From assembly GCF_047468865.1 (NCBI RefSeq), contig NZ_JBLGTV010000002.1:186001-250000 (forward strand): a DNA stretch of 64,000 nucleotides, in the 5' to 3' direction. This stretch comes from Castellaniella hirudinis_A. Lineage in GTDB: Bacteria; Pseudomonadota; Gammaproteobacteria; Burkholderiales; Burkholderiaceae_B. Position 1 is the stretch's first letter. Every line of letters begins with the position of its first letter. A program made the position numbers and the translations under genes. The notes below the pieces were generated by a model. It did no database searches. It was not told the DNA's origin and worked only from the letters and a program-made list of their open reading frames with translations. Below, piece by piece: positions 27,552 to 35,181 of the stretch.

Positions 27552-27966
27552 AAACGTGCTTTATACCGCCCATGCCACCGCCACCGGCGGCCGCGATGGC
27601 AGCGCCAAATCCTCGGACGGCCGCCTGGATGTCAAGCTGTCCGTGCCCAAGGAAATCGGCGGCGACGCGGGCCCCGGCACCAACCCGGAACAACTCTTTG
27701 CCGCGGGCTACTCGGCATGCTTCCTGGGGGCGCTGACGCTGGTGGCGGGCAAGGAAAATGTCTCTCTGCCCGATAGCACCCAGGTGGCGGGTTCGGTGGG
27801 CATTGGCCCCATCCCCACGGGCTTTGGCCTGGCGGTGGAACTCAAAATTTCCGCGCCCGGGGTGGATCGCGCCAAGCTGGAAGACCTGGTGCAGAAAGCC
27901 CATGTCGTGTGCCCGTATTCCAACGCCACGCAAAACAACATCAAGGTCACGCTGACGGTGCAATAA
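27541..27966 (+). CDS. ohr: organic hydroperoxide resistance protein Ohr
   Basis: A 141-residue thiol peroxidase that reduces fatty-acid and other organic hydroperoxides using dihydrolipoamide-type reductants. Both catalytic cysteines are present: GYSACFLGAL (about residue 60) and HVVCPYSNAT (about residue 124). The family entry motif NPEQLFAAGYSACF is intact. It overlaps the end of ohrR and is expected to be induced when OhrR is oxidised. Confidence 0.96.
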   Translation: MTVENVLYTAHATATGGRDGSAKSSDGRLDVKLSVPKEIGGDAGPGTNPEQLFAAGYSACFLGALTLVAGKENVSLPDSTQVAGSVGIGPIPTGFGLAVELKISAPGVDRAKLEDLVQKAHVVCPYSNATQNNIKVTLTVQ

Positions 27967-27999
27967 ACCGGGCCGGTGTTAACTCTGATCCGTTGTCGT

Positions 28000-28013
28000 C
28001 TGATCTGGATCAG
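28000..28013. promoter_or_regulatory. FNR/Anr-like box upstream of the nitrate transporter gene
   Basis: CTGATCTGGATCAG keeps the TGAT-N4-ATCA core of the FNR consensus TTGAT-N4-ATCAA and is symmetric over 16 bp. It lies 60 bp before the transporter start, a normal activating position, and suggests oxygen-dependent control. Confidence 0.55.
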
Positions 28014-28072
28014 ATGCCATCATTATCAGTGTGGTTATGATCTTTGTGAATAGCCTGTTCACGGAGATCGCC

Positions 28073-29338
28073 ATGCCATCAACCGACCCTGCAAAGCCTG
28101 CCTCGCGGCAGGCTTTGTCCGTGCTGTTTTCCAGCACCTTCGCCTTTACCGTCTGTTTCGCCATCTGGACCATGTTCTCGGTGCTGGGGGTGCCGCTGAA
28201 GGCGGAACTCAGCCTGAATGAAACCCAGTTCGGTCTGCTGGTCGCCACGCCGGTGCTGACCGGGTCTTTGATCCGGGTGCCGCTGGGCATGCTGACGGAT
28301 CGCTTTGGCGGGCGGATTGTCTTTTTCCTGGTGTTGCTGGTTTGTGTGCCGCCGCTGTATTTGATGGCGCATGCCGCCAGCTATGCCCAGTTCCTGATCC
28401 TGGCCTTGTTCGTTGGCCTGGCCGGCGGGACGTTTTCGGTGGGCACGCCCTATGTGGCGCGCTGGTTCGCTCCCGAACGCCGCGGCTTCGCCATGGGGGT
28501 GTTTGGCGCAGGTAATTCGGGTTCGGCCCTGAATATGTTTGTCGCGCCGTTGATCATCGGCGCATTTGGCTGGGCGATGCTGCCGCAAGTTTACGCCGCG
28601 CTGATGCTGGGGACGGCCATTTTGTTCTGGCTGTTCAGCCATTCCGATCCGGCGCACCGGGTGCCATCCGATGTGGGGGTGATGCAGCAGCTGAGTGTGC
28701 TGAAAGATCCGCGCGTCTGGCGCTACTGTCAGTATTATTCGGTGGTCTTTGGCGGCTACGTGGCGCTGGCGTTGTGGATCACCAAATATTATGTGGCCGA
28801 GTACGGCTTCGATCTGACTTTGGCGGCGTTCCTGGCGATGATCTTTTCTTTGCCCGGCGGGGTGCTGCGGGCTTTGGGCGGCTGGTTTTCCGACCGTTTC
28901 GGGGCGTACACCGTGACCTGGTGGGTGATGTGGGTATGCTGGGTGTGTTTCTTTATCCTGTCCTATCCCCAGACCCAGATGACCATCCAGACGCTGAACG
29001 GCCCGGTGTCGCTGCACGTCGGATTGAATTCAGCCGTGTTCACCGGCCTGCTGTTCATCGTCGGGGTGGCCATGGCGATCGGCAAGGCGTCGGTGTTCAA
29101 GTTCATCAGTGATGATTATGCCGACAATATCGGCGCGGTGTCGGGGGTGGTGGGCTTGGCCGGCGGGTTGGGCGGGTTCATCCTGCCGATCATGTTCGGT
29201 GCCCTGCTGGATCTGACCGGGGTGTATTCCAGTGCTTTCATGCTGCTGTACGGCTCAGTATGCGTGTCGCTGGTTTTTATGCATTATTCGTATCGACATG
29301 ACCCGCGCGCGGGGACGGAATTGATCGAGCCGCAATAA
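28073..29338 (+). CDS. NarK-type nitrate/nitrite transporter (MFS)
   Basis: A 421-residue major facilitator with about twelve membrane segments. NNP-family features are visible: FAIWTMFSVLGVPLKAELSL with the first-helix nitrate signature region, RVPLGMLTDRFGGR, and GFAMGVFGAGNSGSALNMFV, the nitrate-signature glycine-rich motif. Length fits NarK1-type H+/nitrate symporters. The start at 28073 follows ACGGAGATCGCC; an earlier in-frame start at 28031 is less likely. No narGHI or nas genes are in the window, so the direction and role of transport are unknown. Confidence 0.88.
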   Translation: MPSTDPAKPASRQALSVLFSSTFAFTVCFAIWTMFSVLGVPLKAELSLNETQFGLLVATPVLTGSLIRVPLGMLTDRFGGRIVFFLVLLVCVPPLYLMAHAASYAQFLILALFVGLAGGTFSVGTPYVARWFAPERRGFAMGVFGAGNSGSALNMFVAPLIIGAFGWAMLPQVYAALMLGTAILFWLFSHSDPAHRVPSDVGVMQQLSVLKDPRVWRYCQYYSVVFGGYVALALWITKYYVAEYGFDLTLAAFLAMIFSLPGGVLRALGGWFSDRFGAYTVTWWVMWVCWVCFFILSYPQTQMTIQTLNGPVSLHVGLNSAVFTGLLFIVGVAMAIGKASVFKFISDDYADNIGAVSGVVGLAGGLGGFILPIMFGALLDLTGVYSSAFMLLYGSVCVSLVFMHYSYRHDPRAGTELIEPQ

Positions 29339-29513
29339 AGACCCTGGGCTTGAGCGGGGTTTCCCCAAGGACAAACGCTTTAATATGTTAACTTTCCAAG
29401 CATCAAGCAGATAGGGGCGCCAGCGATGGCTGCGCTTTGCCTATATGTCATTTATTTATTCTTAAGCCTGGCTGCTGCCGTTTGGGCGGATGGGTTTTCT
29501 CTCCGAGGCAAGC

Positions 29514-29927
29514 ATGGATATCAATCGGTTCAAGCTACAGCATGTGCAGATACTGAAGGCCATTCATCAACTGCGCCAGTATGCCAAGGCGGGGATCGTG
29601 GAAAACGCACCCCACTTGTCCCGGGAATTGTTGTCGATCAAGTCGAAGATCAAGCTGCACTTGGCCATCGAGGACGATATTCTGTATCCCCGGCTGCAAA
29701 AAAAGGGGGATCCGCTCGTCAGCCAGCTGGCGCATCGTTATCAGGCGGAAATGCAATCCCTGGCGGCGGATTTCCTGGCTTTTGTCGACCGCTGGGGGCA
29801 TACGGATCAGATTGCCGGCAATCCCGAGGCATTCCGGCAGGATTGCAATGTGGTGATCAAGGCGCTGCACCAGCGGATACAGCGCGAAAACCTGGAATTC
29901 TATCCGGCGGCGGAACGGCTGAATTGA
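29514..29927 (+). CDS. hemerythrin HHE cation-binding domain protein
   Basis: A 137-residue helical-bundle protein. Candidate metal ligands are LQHVQIL (about residue 11), KLHLAIEDDILYP (H-x3-E) and the RENLEFYP end, a pattern typical of bacterial hemerythrin-like proteins that bind a di-iron centre. The ATG at 29514 follows CCGAGGCAAGC. It has been preserved between the transporter gene and a repeat pair. Function could be oxygen, NO or iron handling, and the sequence alone does not decide. Confidence 0.8.
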   Translation: MDINRFKLQHVQILKAIHQLRQYAKAGIVENAPHLSRELLSIKSKIKLHLAIEDDILYPRLQKKGDPLVSQLAHRYQAEMQSLAADFLAFVDRWGHTDQIAGNPEAFRQDCNVVIKALHQRIQRENLEFYPAAERLN

Positions 29928-29936
29928 TGCGGAAAA

Positions 29937-30089
29937 GCGCCTTGCTGGGCGCTTTGATAAATCAGGCAGGTAACAGCCCGCAGGGGCTGATCTTGGGGTG
30001 AGGCGTCCCTCCACGTCGCGCCTTGCAAGGCGCTCCGATAAATCAGGCGAACAATAGCCCGCAGGGGCTATTGTTCGTCCTGATTTATC
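29937..30089 (-). repeat. pair of REP-like palindromic elements related to the one in mnmE
   Basis: Copy A: GCGCCTTGCTGGGCGC (29937-29952), 27 nt, GCAG loop (29980-29983) flanked by CAGCCC/GGGCTG. Copy B: GCGCCTTGCAAGGCGC (30018-30033), 27 nt, GCAG loop (30061-30064) within a 24-bp stem spanning 30037-30089 with one bulge. Read on the minus strand the order matches the mnmE element. Copy B overlaps the stop codon of the HMA gene and may act as its terminator. Confidence 0.85.
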
Positions 30090-30369
30090 CCCCACACCCG
30101 CCGCAGCAGTTGCCGTCTTCGCCGTGGACGGGTTTCAGGGCTTCGTAGCCGGCGTCGGCGACGGCCACTTGGATGCGTTGGACGGAGATTTTGGCGGTGT
30201 CGAACGTGATGGTGGTGTTTTCGTCCGCCAGCGAGACACTGGCCTGGGCGACGCCGGGCAGGGCGGACAGGACTTTGTCCAGTTTGTCGGCGCATTCTTG
30301 GCTGCGCAGGCCAATCAAGCGCATGGTGGCGGTCTTCTGGACGGATCGTTTCAGGGTTTCGGCTTGCAT
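30085..30369 (-). CDS. heavy-metal-associated (HMA) domain protein, atypical metal site
   Basis: A 94-residue ferredoxin-like HMA domain. The canonical GMxCxxC loop is replaced by IGLRSQECADKL, so only the second cysteine remains. The following LDKVLSALPGVAQASVSLAD and GYEALKPVHG are normal for the fold. The protein ends in a Cys-rich tail, CCGGCGG, which might supply ligands instead. The start at 30369 has a GAGGA upstream. It could be a metallochaperone or a fold reused for another purpose; no P-type ATPase or MerR gene is adjacent. Confidence 0.75.
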   Translation of the reverse strand: MQAETLKRSVQKTATMRLIGLRSQECADKLDKVLSALPGVAQASVSLADENTTITFDTAKISVQRIQVAVADAGYEALKPVHGEDGNCCGGCGG

Positions 30370-30680
30370 AAGTCCTCGCGAACGGGGATAGCCCTAATTA
30401 GGGCGGGGTTATAGATGACTTTAAAATACATCTTAAGGATCGCCTAGTATACCAGCGTCGGGACGAAATGGAATCCCGTTCACCGCTGTTTCGCACGGCC
30501 GGCGCCGCTATCGCCTTCTCATGCACCCAGCCCGGCGCGCTTGATAAACTGGCGCATGGCCCGCCCCTGCCATGACGGCTTTGCGCCGCTGGCTGCAAAA
30601 CCTCAAGCGCAATCCGTATCGCTCGATGGACGGCGGGTCAATATGGCCAAGTCGTTGGCCTTGAGCTGAGAGGTTTGCGT
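30370..30680. other. 310-bp gap between the HMA gene and dinB
   Basis: Divergent promoter region. An AT-rich stretch at 30420-30440 (TTTAAAATACATCTTAAGGA) probably serves the HMA gene. A 30-codon frame starting near 30572 (MTALRRWLQNLKRNPYRSMD) has no recognised relatives. No LexA-type box was recognised before dinB. Confidence 0.4.
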
Positions 30681-31823
30681 TTGCCTGATTCCCATTTGTC
30701 TTCCGCCCGCCGGATTGCGCATCTGGACATGGACGCATTTTTCGCTTCGGTCGAGCTGTTGCGCTATCCCGATTTACGGGGCCGGCCGGTGGTCATCGGC
30801 GGCCGCGGGCCCAAGCCCGAGGCGGGCCGTTATGCGTTGTTGCGCGATTATGCTGGGCGCGGCGTGATCACCACCGCCACCTACGAGGCGCGGGCGCTGG
30901 GGGTGCATTCGGCCATGGGCATGATGAAGGCGGCGCGCCTGGCCCCGGATGCGGTGCTGCTGCCTGTGGATTTCGCGGCGTATCGGTATTATTCGCGGCG
31001 CTTCAAGGCGGCGGTGGCCGCGATCGCCCCGCAGGTCGAAGATCGCGGGATTGATGAAATCTACATCGACCTGACGGCGCTGCCCGAAGACGCCCTGACC
31101 TTGGCGCGGCGCCTGAAGCAGGCTGTCCGGGAAGCCACGGGCCTGGCCTGTTCGGTGGGGATTTCGCCCAACAAGCTGCTGTCCAAGATTGCTTCGGATC
31201 TGGACAAGCCCGATGGGATCACCCTGATCGGCCCGGGGGACTTGCAGCGGCGCATCTGGCCTTTGCCGGTTTCCAAGGTCAATGGCATTGGCCCCAAGGC
31301 CACGCAACGCCTGCGGCAAATGGGGATCGAAACCATCGCCCAACTGGCGGCGGCGGCGCCGGATCGGCTGCAGGCCGGCTTTGGCCTGGGGACGGCGCGC
31401 TGGTTGCTGGATGTGGCGCATGGCATTGATGAGCGCCCGGTGGTGCTGGCGTCCGAACCGCGCTCCATCAGCCGGGAAACCACGTTCGAGCGCGACTTGC
31501 ACGTGGTACGGGATCGGGCGGTGTTGTCGGAAATTTTTCGTGACCTGTGCGAAAACCTGGCTCGGGATCTGGCCCGCAAGCAGGTGCGGGGCGCGACCAT
31601 CGGCATCAAACTGCGGTTCGATGATTTCCGCATCGTGACGCGCGACCTGACGCTGGACGAGGCGGTGGGCGATGCCGATGCCATCCACCGGGCGGCGGGG
31701 CAATGCCTGAAGCGGGTGGTGCTGGATCGGCGCTTGCGCCTGCTGGGGGTGCGTGCCAGCAAGCTGGAGCCCGTGGAACAGGCCGATACGCCTCGTCATC
31801 CGGTGCAGTTGTCGCTGTATTAG
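30681..31823 (+). CDS. dinB: DNA polymerase IV (Y-family translesion polymerase)
   Basis: A 380-residue lesion-bypass polymerase. Catalytic motifs: HLDMDAFFASVE near the N-terminus, YEARALGVHSAMGM, and RGIDEIYIDLT with the second metal-binding acid pair. The helix-hairpin-helix VNGIGPKATQRLRQMGI and little-finger domain follow. The C-terminus QLSLY is a beta-clamp-binding motif that would dock on the DnaN encoded at 15.6 kb. Only TTG starts are available; TTG at 30681 has a GAGAGG at good distance. Confidence 0.95.
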   Translation: MPDSHLSSARRIAHLDMDAFFASVELLRYPDLRGRPVVIGGRGPKPEAGRYALLRDYAGRGVITTATYEARALGVHSAMGMMKAARLAPDAVLLPVDFAAYRYYSRRFKAAVAAIAPQVEDRGIDEIYIDLTALPEDALTLARRLKQAVREATGLACSVGISPNKLLSKIASDLDKPDGITLIGPGDLQRRIWPLPVSKVNGIGPKATQRLRQMGIETIAQLAAAAPDRLQAGFGLGTARWLLDVAHGIDERPVVLASEPRSISRETTFERDLHVVRDRAVLSEIFRDLCENLARDLARKQVRGATIGIKLRFDDFRIVTRDLTLDEAVGDADAIHRAAGQCLKRVVLDRRLRLLGVRASKLEPVEQADTPRHPVQLSLY

Positions 31824-31841
31824 GGGGGGCCATGGCCATGC

Positions 31842-31891
31842 GCCCGCCGCAGGGGCGGGCACGCTTCGGCGGGCGGCGGTGCGTCCGCCGC
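31842..31891. terminator. two GC-rich hairpins between convergent dinB and MOSC genes
   Basis: GCCCGCC-GCAGG-GGCGGGC (31842-31860) and GCGGCGG-TGCGT-CCGCCGC (31873-31891). No T-runs follow. The convergent position suggests transcription end or mRNA protection. Confidence 0.4.
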
Positions 31892-31913
31892 GGGGAGGGG
31901 CCCCGGGCGCGCT

Positions 31914-32789
31914 TCAGAAATCGTATTCGATGTCGACCGCGTCGCCCTCCTGCAGCCACTGTTCGCCTTCTTCGGGCAGGGCGGCGATCGCGTTCATGCC
32001 AAACAGCACGCCTTGTTCAAACTGACGGTGCCGGGCCAGGGTGCGGCCGGGTTCCGGGGCGGTGTCGCCGGTCTGCGGATCGACGTTCGGGATGGGGCAG
32101 CGGGCGCAGGCCTTGACGAATGCAAAACCGATGTCCCCGGTGCGAAACCCGGCCAGATGGTCTTCGTCGTAGGGTTCCAGGCCCTGCAGGACGATATTGG
32201 GCCGAAAGCGGATCATGTCGATTGCGTCGTGGCCGCCGGTGGCCAGTTGCTGGTTGAGTTCGTCCAGCGATTGCTGGTTGGTTACCAGGAAAGGAAACCC
32301 GTCGGCAAAGGCGAAGGCGTGGCGATCCACCGGCAGGAAAGACTGGGGCCAGTCCGGGTGGGTTTGTATCCAATGGGTCATGTGGCGCATGCTGGCCAGC
32401 CGATGGGCCTGGGGATGAACGTGCAGCAGGCGGCAGGGGACGCCCAGAAAAGAGGACAGCCAATGGGCCACGGCGTCGCCTTGGTCGGCCCCGATGGTGT
32501 CGCTGTCCCAGATGGTGACGGGCACGGCGGGCAGCTTGTCCCCGATGACGGGGGCGAAGCAGGCATCCTGTCCGGGCGCTTCCAGCCGCAGGCCGTCGGG
32601 CTGCGGCGTGGGCCGGATCAGCACCATGCGGGGGTGTTGGCGCTGGGTCATGAACCCGCCCTGTTCATCGACGATCATCCAGTGGCGGTCGTATTCTAGG
32701 CCGGCGCCGCTGACCTGAATGCGGTCGTGGCGGATGCCGGCGCAGGATTTGACGGGGTAGCTGTACAGGCTGTGGATGGCGAGATGCAT
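31914..32789 (-). CDS. MOSC-domain protein (MOSC N-terminal beta-barrel type)
   Basis: A 291-residue protein. The N-terminal MOSC_N barrel (LYSYPVKSCAGIRHDRIQVS, YDRHWMIVDEQGGFMTQRQH) is followed by the MOSC domain with the conserved cysteine in KACARCPIPNVDPQTG and C-terminal LFGMNAIA. Family members bind molybdenum cofactor and include mARC/YcbX N-hydroxylated-compound reductases. Unlike E. coli YcbX, there is no ferredoxin extension, so an external electron donor would be needed. Divergent from eamA across a heptanucleotide repeat. Confidence 0.9.
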   Translation of the reverse strand: MHLAIHSLYSYPVKSCAGIRHDRIQVSGAGLEYDRHWMIVDEQGGFMTQRQHPRMVLIRPTPQPDGLRLEAPGQDACFAPVIGDKLPAVPVTIWDSDTIGADQGDAVAHWLSSFLGVPCRLLHVHPQAHRLASMRHMTHWIQTHPDWPQSFLPVDRHAFAFADGFPFLVTNQQSLDELNQQLATGGHDAIDMIRFRPNIVLQGLEPYDEDHLAGFRTGDIGFAFVKACARCPIPNVDPQTGDTAPEPGRTLARHRQFEQGVLFGMNAIAALPEEGEQWLQEGDAVDIEYDF

Positions 32790-32833
32790 GGCGGGCGTCC
32801 GGTGGGCAAAGGGGCAAAACGATTATTCTAATT

Positions 32834-32903
32834 GCAGACGGCAGACGGCAGACGGCAGACGGCAGACGGCAGACGGCAGACGGCAGACGGCAGACGGCAG
32901 ACG
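32834..32903. repeat. heptanucleotide microsatellite, 10 perfect copies of GCAGACG
   Basis: Ten uninterrupted 7-bp units run from 32834 to 32903, in the divergent promoter region 45 bp from the MOSC start and about 105 bp from eamA. Such tracts change length by slippage and would alter promoter spacing. Confidence 0.97.
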
Positions 32904-33007
32904 GCGGGCCAGGGGTGTCCGCGATTTTGGCAAATGCCGTAGTATGGCGTTGTGTCCATCGTCTTCTGCGATCATTCATCGCATCCGTTTTTCCCGCCGG
33001 AGACCCC

Positions 33008-33901
33008 ATGCCTTTAAAAGATGTCCTGGCCGCCTTGATCGTCATCGTGGTCTGGGGGGCGAATTTCGTGGTGATCAAGTTCGGGGTGGATGAAGTCCCG
33101 CCCATGCTGCTGGGGGCCTTGCGGTTCATTTTCGTGGCTTTCCCTGCGGTGCTTTTCGTCCCGCGTCCGGCTGTGCCCTGGCGTTATGTCGTGGGTTACG
33201 GGGCTACGATCTGTCTGGGGCAGTTTGTCTTTTTGTTCCTGGCCATTTATTTGGGCATGCCGGCCGGCCTGGCCTCCCTGGTGCTGCAGGCCCAGGCGTT
33301 TTTTACCGTTGCGATTGCCGCGTTGGTTCTGCATGAAGCCATCCGCCTACATCATGTGCTGGGCATCGGGCTGGCGATTGTCGGCCTGGTGATGCTGGAT
33401 GCGGGGGCGGATTCCGCCATGGTGCCGCTGCTGGGTTTCGTCTTGACCCTGGTGGCCGCTTTCAGCTGGGCTTGCGGCAATATTGTGCTGAAATGCGCGG
33501 GCCCGGTGCGCATGCTGTCCATGGTGGTCTGGGGGGCGCTGTTGCCGCCCATACCGTTCCTGCTGCTGTCCGCGGCTTTCGAAGGCCCGGATCGGATGCT
33601 GGACAGCCTGCTGCACCTCAGTTGGCGGGCCGTGGCGGTGGTGGCTTATCTGTCCGGGGTGGCGACGCTGGTGGGCTATGTATTGTGGGGGCGTTTGTTG
33701 TCGCGCCATCCCGTGGCGCGGGTGGCGCCGCTCAGTTTGCTGATTCCGGTGGTGGGCCTGTTGTGCGCCGACTGGGTGCTGGACGAAAAGCTGGGGCTTT
33801 GGCAGTGGATGGGCGGCGTTGTGGTATTGATCGGACTGGCGCTGAATCTGTTTGGCGCCCGTTGGCTGGCCGGGCTTCGAAACCGCCCGCAAGCAACCTA
33901 A
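33008..33901 (+). CDS. eamA: EamA-type exporter, O-acetylserine/cysteine exporter-like
   Basis: A 297-residue drug/metabolite transporter with ten membrane segments in two EamA repeats. Similarity to E. coli EamA (YdeD) is close by eye: VWGANFVVIKFGVDEVPPML, GMPAGLASLVLQAQAFFTVA, AAFSWACGNI and RVAPLSLLIPVVGL. E. coli EamA exports O-acetylserine and cysteine across the inner membrane. The ATG at 33008 gives the family start. A phase-variable tract lies upstream. Confidence 0.88.
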   Translation: MPLKDVLAALIVIVVWGANFVVIKFGVDEVPPMLLGALRFIFVAFPAVLFVPRPAVPWRYVVGYGATICLGQFVFLFLAIYLGMPAGLASLVLQAQAFFTVAIAALVLHEAIRLHHVLGIGLAIVGLVMLDAGADSAMVPLLGFVLTLVAAFSWACGNIVLKCAGPVRMLSMVVWGALLPPIPFLLLSAAFEGPDRMLDSLLHLSWRAVAVVAYLSGVATLVGYVLWGRLLSRHPVARVAPLSLLIPVVGLLCADWVLDEKLGLWQWMGGVVVLIGLALNLFGARWLAGLRNRPQAT

Positions 33902-33955
33902 AATAGACGTTTTGGTGCCAGGCTGCGCACCATTGTTTGATTGGAATGGATACTC

Positions 33956-35143
33956 ATGACTATGGATCGTGCAGGGATCAACGCCCTGATGGAAATTACG
34001 TCGCGCCCCGAACTGATATTCGTCGGCGGGCAAGGGGCTTGGCTGCAGGATAATACAGGCAAGCGCTATCTGGATTTCATCCAGGGCTGGGCGGTCAATT
34101 GCCTGGGGCACAATCCCGCGCCCATGGTGGATGCCCTGGCGCGCCAATCCCGGGCGCTGATCAATCCTTCGCCCGCGTTCTACAACCAGCCGTCCATCGA
34201 CCTGGCCAGGCGCCTTGTCGAGGCCTCCTGCTTCGATCGCGTGTTCTTTGCCAACAGCGGGGCCGAGGCCAATGAAGGCGCCATCAAACTGGCGCGCAAG
34301 TGGGGCCAGCTGCATCGGGGCGGGGCGTACAAGATCATCACGTTCGACCACGGCTTCCATGGCCGCACGCTGGCCACGATGTCGGCGTCTGGCAAGGCGG
34401 GCTGGGATCGCAAGTTCGCGCCGCAGGTGGACGGTTTTCCCAAGGCCGAACTGAACGATCTGGACGCCGTGCGGGCGCTGATCGACGACCAGACCGTGGC
34501 CGTGATGCTGGAACCCGTTCAGGGTGAAGCTGGCGTGATCCCGGCCACGACGGCGTTCCTGCGGGGGCTGCGGGAACTGACGCGAGAGCGCGGCCTGCTG
34601 CTGATCGTGGACGAAGTCCAGACCGGCATGGGCCGCACGGGCCGGATGTTCGCCTACCAGCACGCGGGGATCGAACCCGACATCATGACGCTGGGCAAGG
34701 GCATCGGCGGCGGGGTGCCGCTGGCGGCGCTGTGCGCCCGCGAAGCCGTCAGCTGCTTCGAGCACGGCGACCAGGGCGGCACGTACAACGGCAATCCGCT
34801 GATGACGGCGGTGGGGGTGGCGGTATTCGATGTGCTGGCGTCCCCCGGTTTCCTGGATGGCGTCAACGAACGCGCCCGCCAGCTATCGGCCGGCCTGACG
34901 GCCCTGTCGGACAAATGGGGCATGCGGGGAGAACGCGGGGCGGGCCTGCTGCGCGCCTTGATCCTGGACCGCGACGATGGCCCGGCCCTGGTCGAGGCCG
35001 CCCGCAACCGCGCCCCGGAAGGGCTGCTGCTGAATGCCCCCCGGGGCAATCTGCTGCGCTTCATGCCCGCGCTGAATGTCTCCGCCGAAGAAATCGACAC
35101 CCTGCTGGCATGGCTGGATGCGCTGGTGGCGCAGGTGCGATAA
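33956..35143 (+). CDS. class III PLP aminotransferase (acetylornithine aminotransferase family)
   Basis: A 395-residue fold-type I enzyme with YLDFIQGWAVNCLGHNPAPM, FANSGAEANEGAIKLARKWG, LLIVDEVQTGMGRTG and the PLP lysine in IMTLGKGIGGGVPL. Sequence and length match ArgD/acetylornithine or succinylornithine transaminases. Other betaproteobacterial copies serve arginine synthesis, but here it precedes a GbdR-type regulator and amine transporter, so a catabolic amino-group transfer is also possible. ATG at 33956 preferred over an upstream TTG. argD is therefore not assigned with certainty. Confidence 0.85.
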   Translation: MTMDRAGINALMEITSRPELIFVGGQGAWLQDNTGKRYLDFIQGWAVNCLGHNPAPMVDALARQSRALINPSPAFYNQPSIDLARRLVEASCFDRVFFANSGAEANEGAIKLARKWGQLHRGGAYKIITFDHGFHGRTLATMSASGKAGWDRKFAPQVDGFPKAELNDLDAVRALIDDQTVAVMLEPVQGEAGVIPATTAFLRGLRELTRERGLLLIVDEVQTGMGRTGRMFAYQHAGIEPDIMTLGKGIGGGVPLAALCAREAVSCFEHGDQGGTYNGNPLMTAVGVAVFDVLASPGFLDGVNERARQLSAGLTALSDKWGMRGERGAGLLRALILDRDDGPALVEAARNRAPEGLLLNAPRGNLLRFMPALNVSAEEIDTLLAWLDALVAQVR

Positions 35144-35181
35144 GTCGTCGATAGGATGTCCAGGCCGGCCGGCGTCTGCGC

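Noticed and set aside
32834..32903. CRISPR-like direct repeats
   Set aside because: Units are 7 bp with no spacers; a simple-sequence repeat, not an array.
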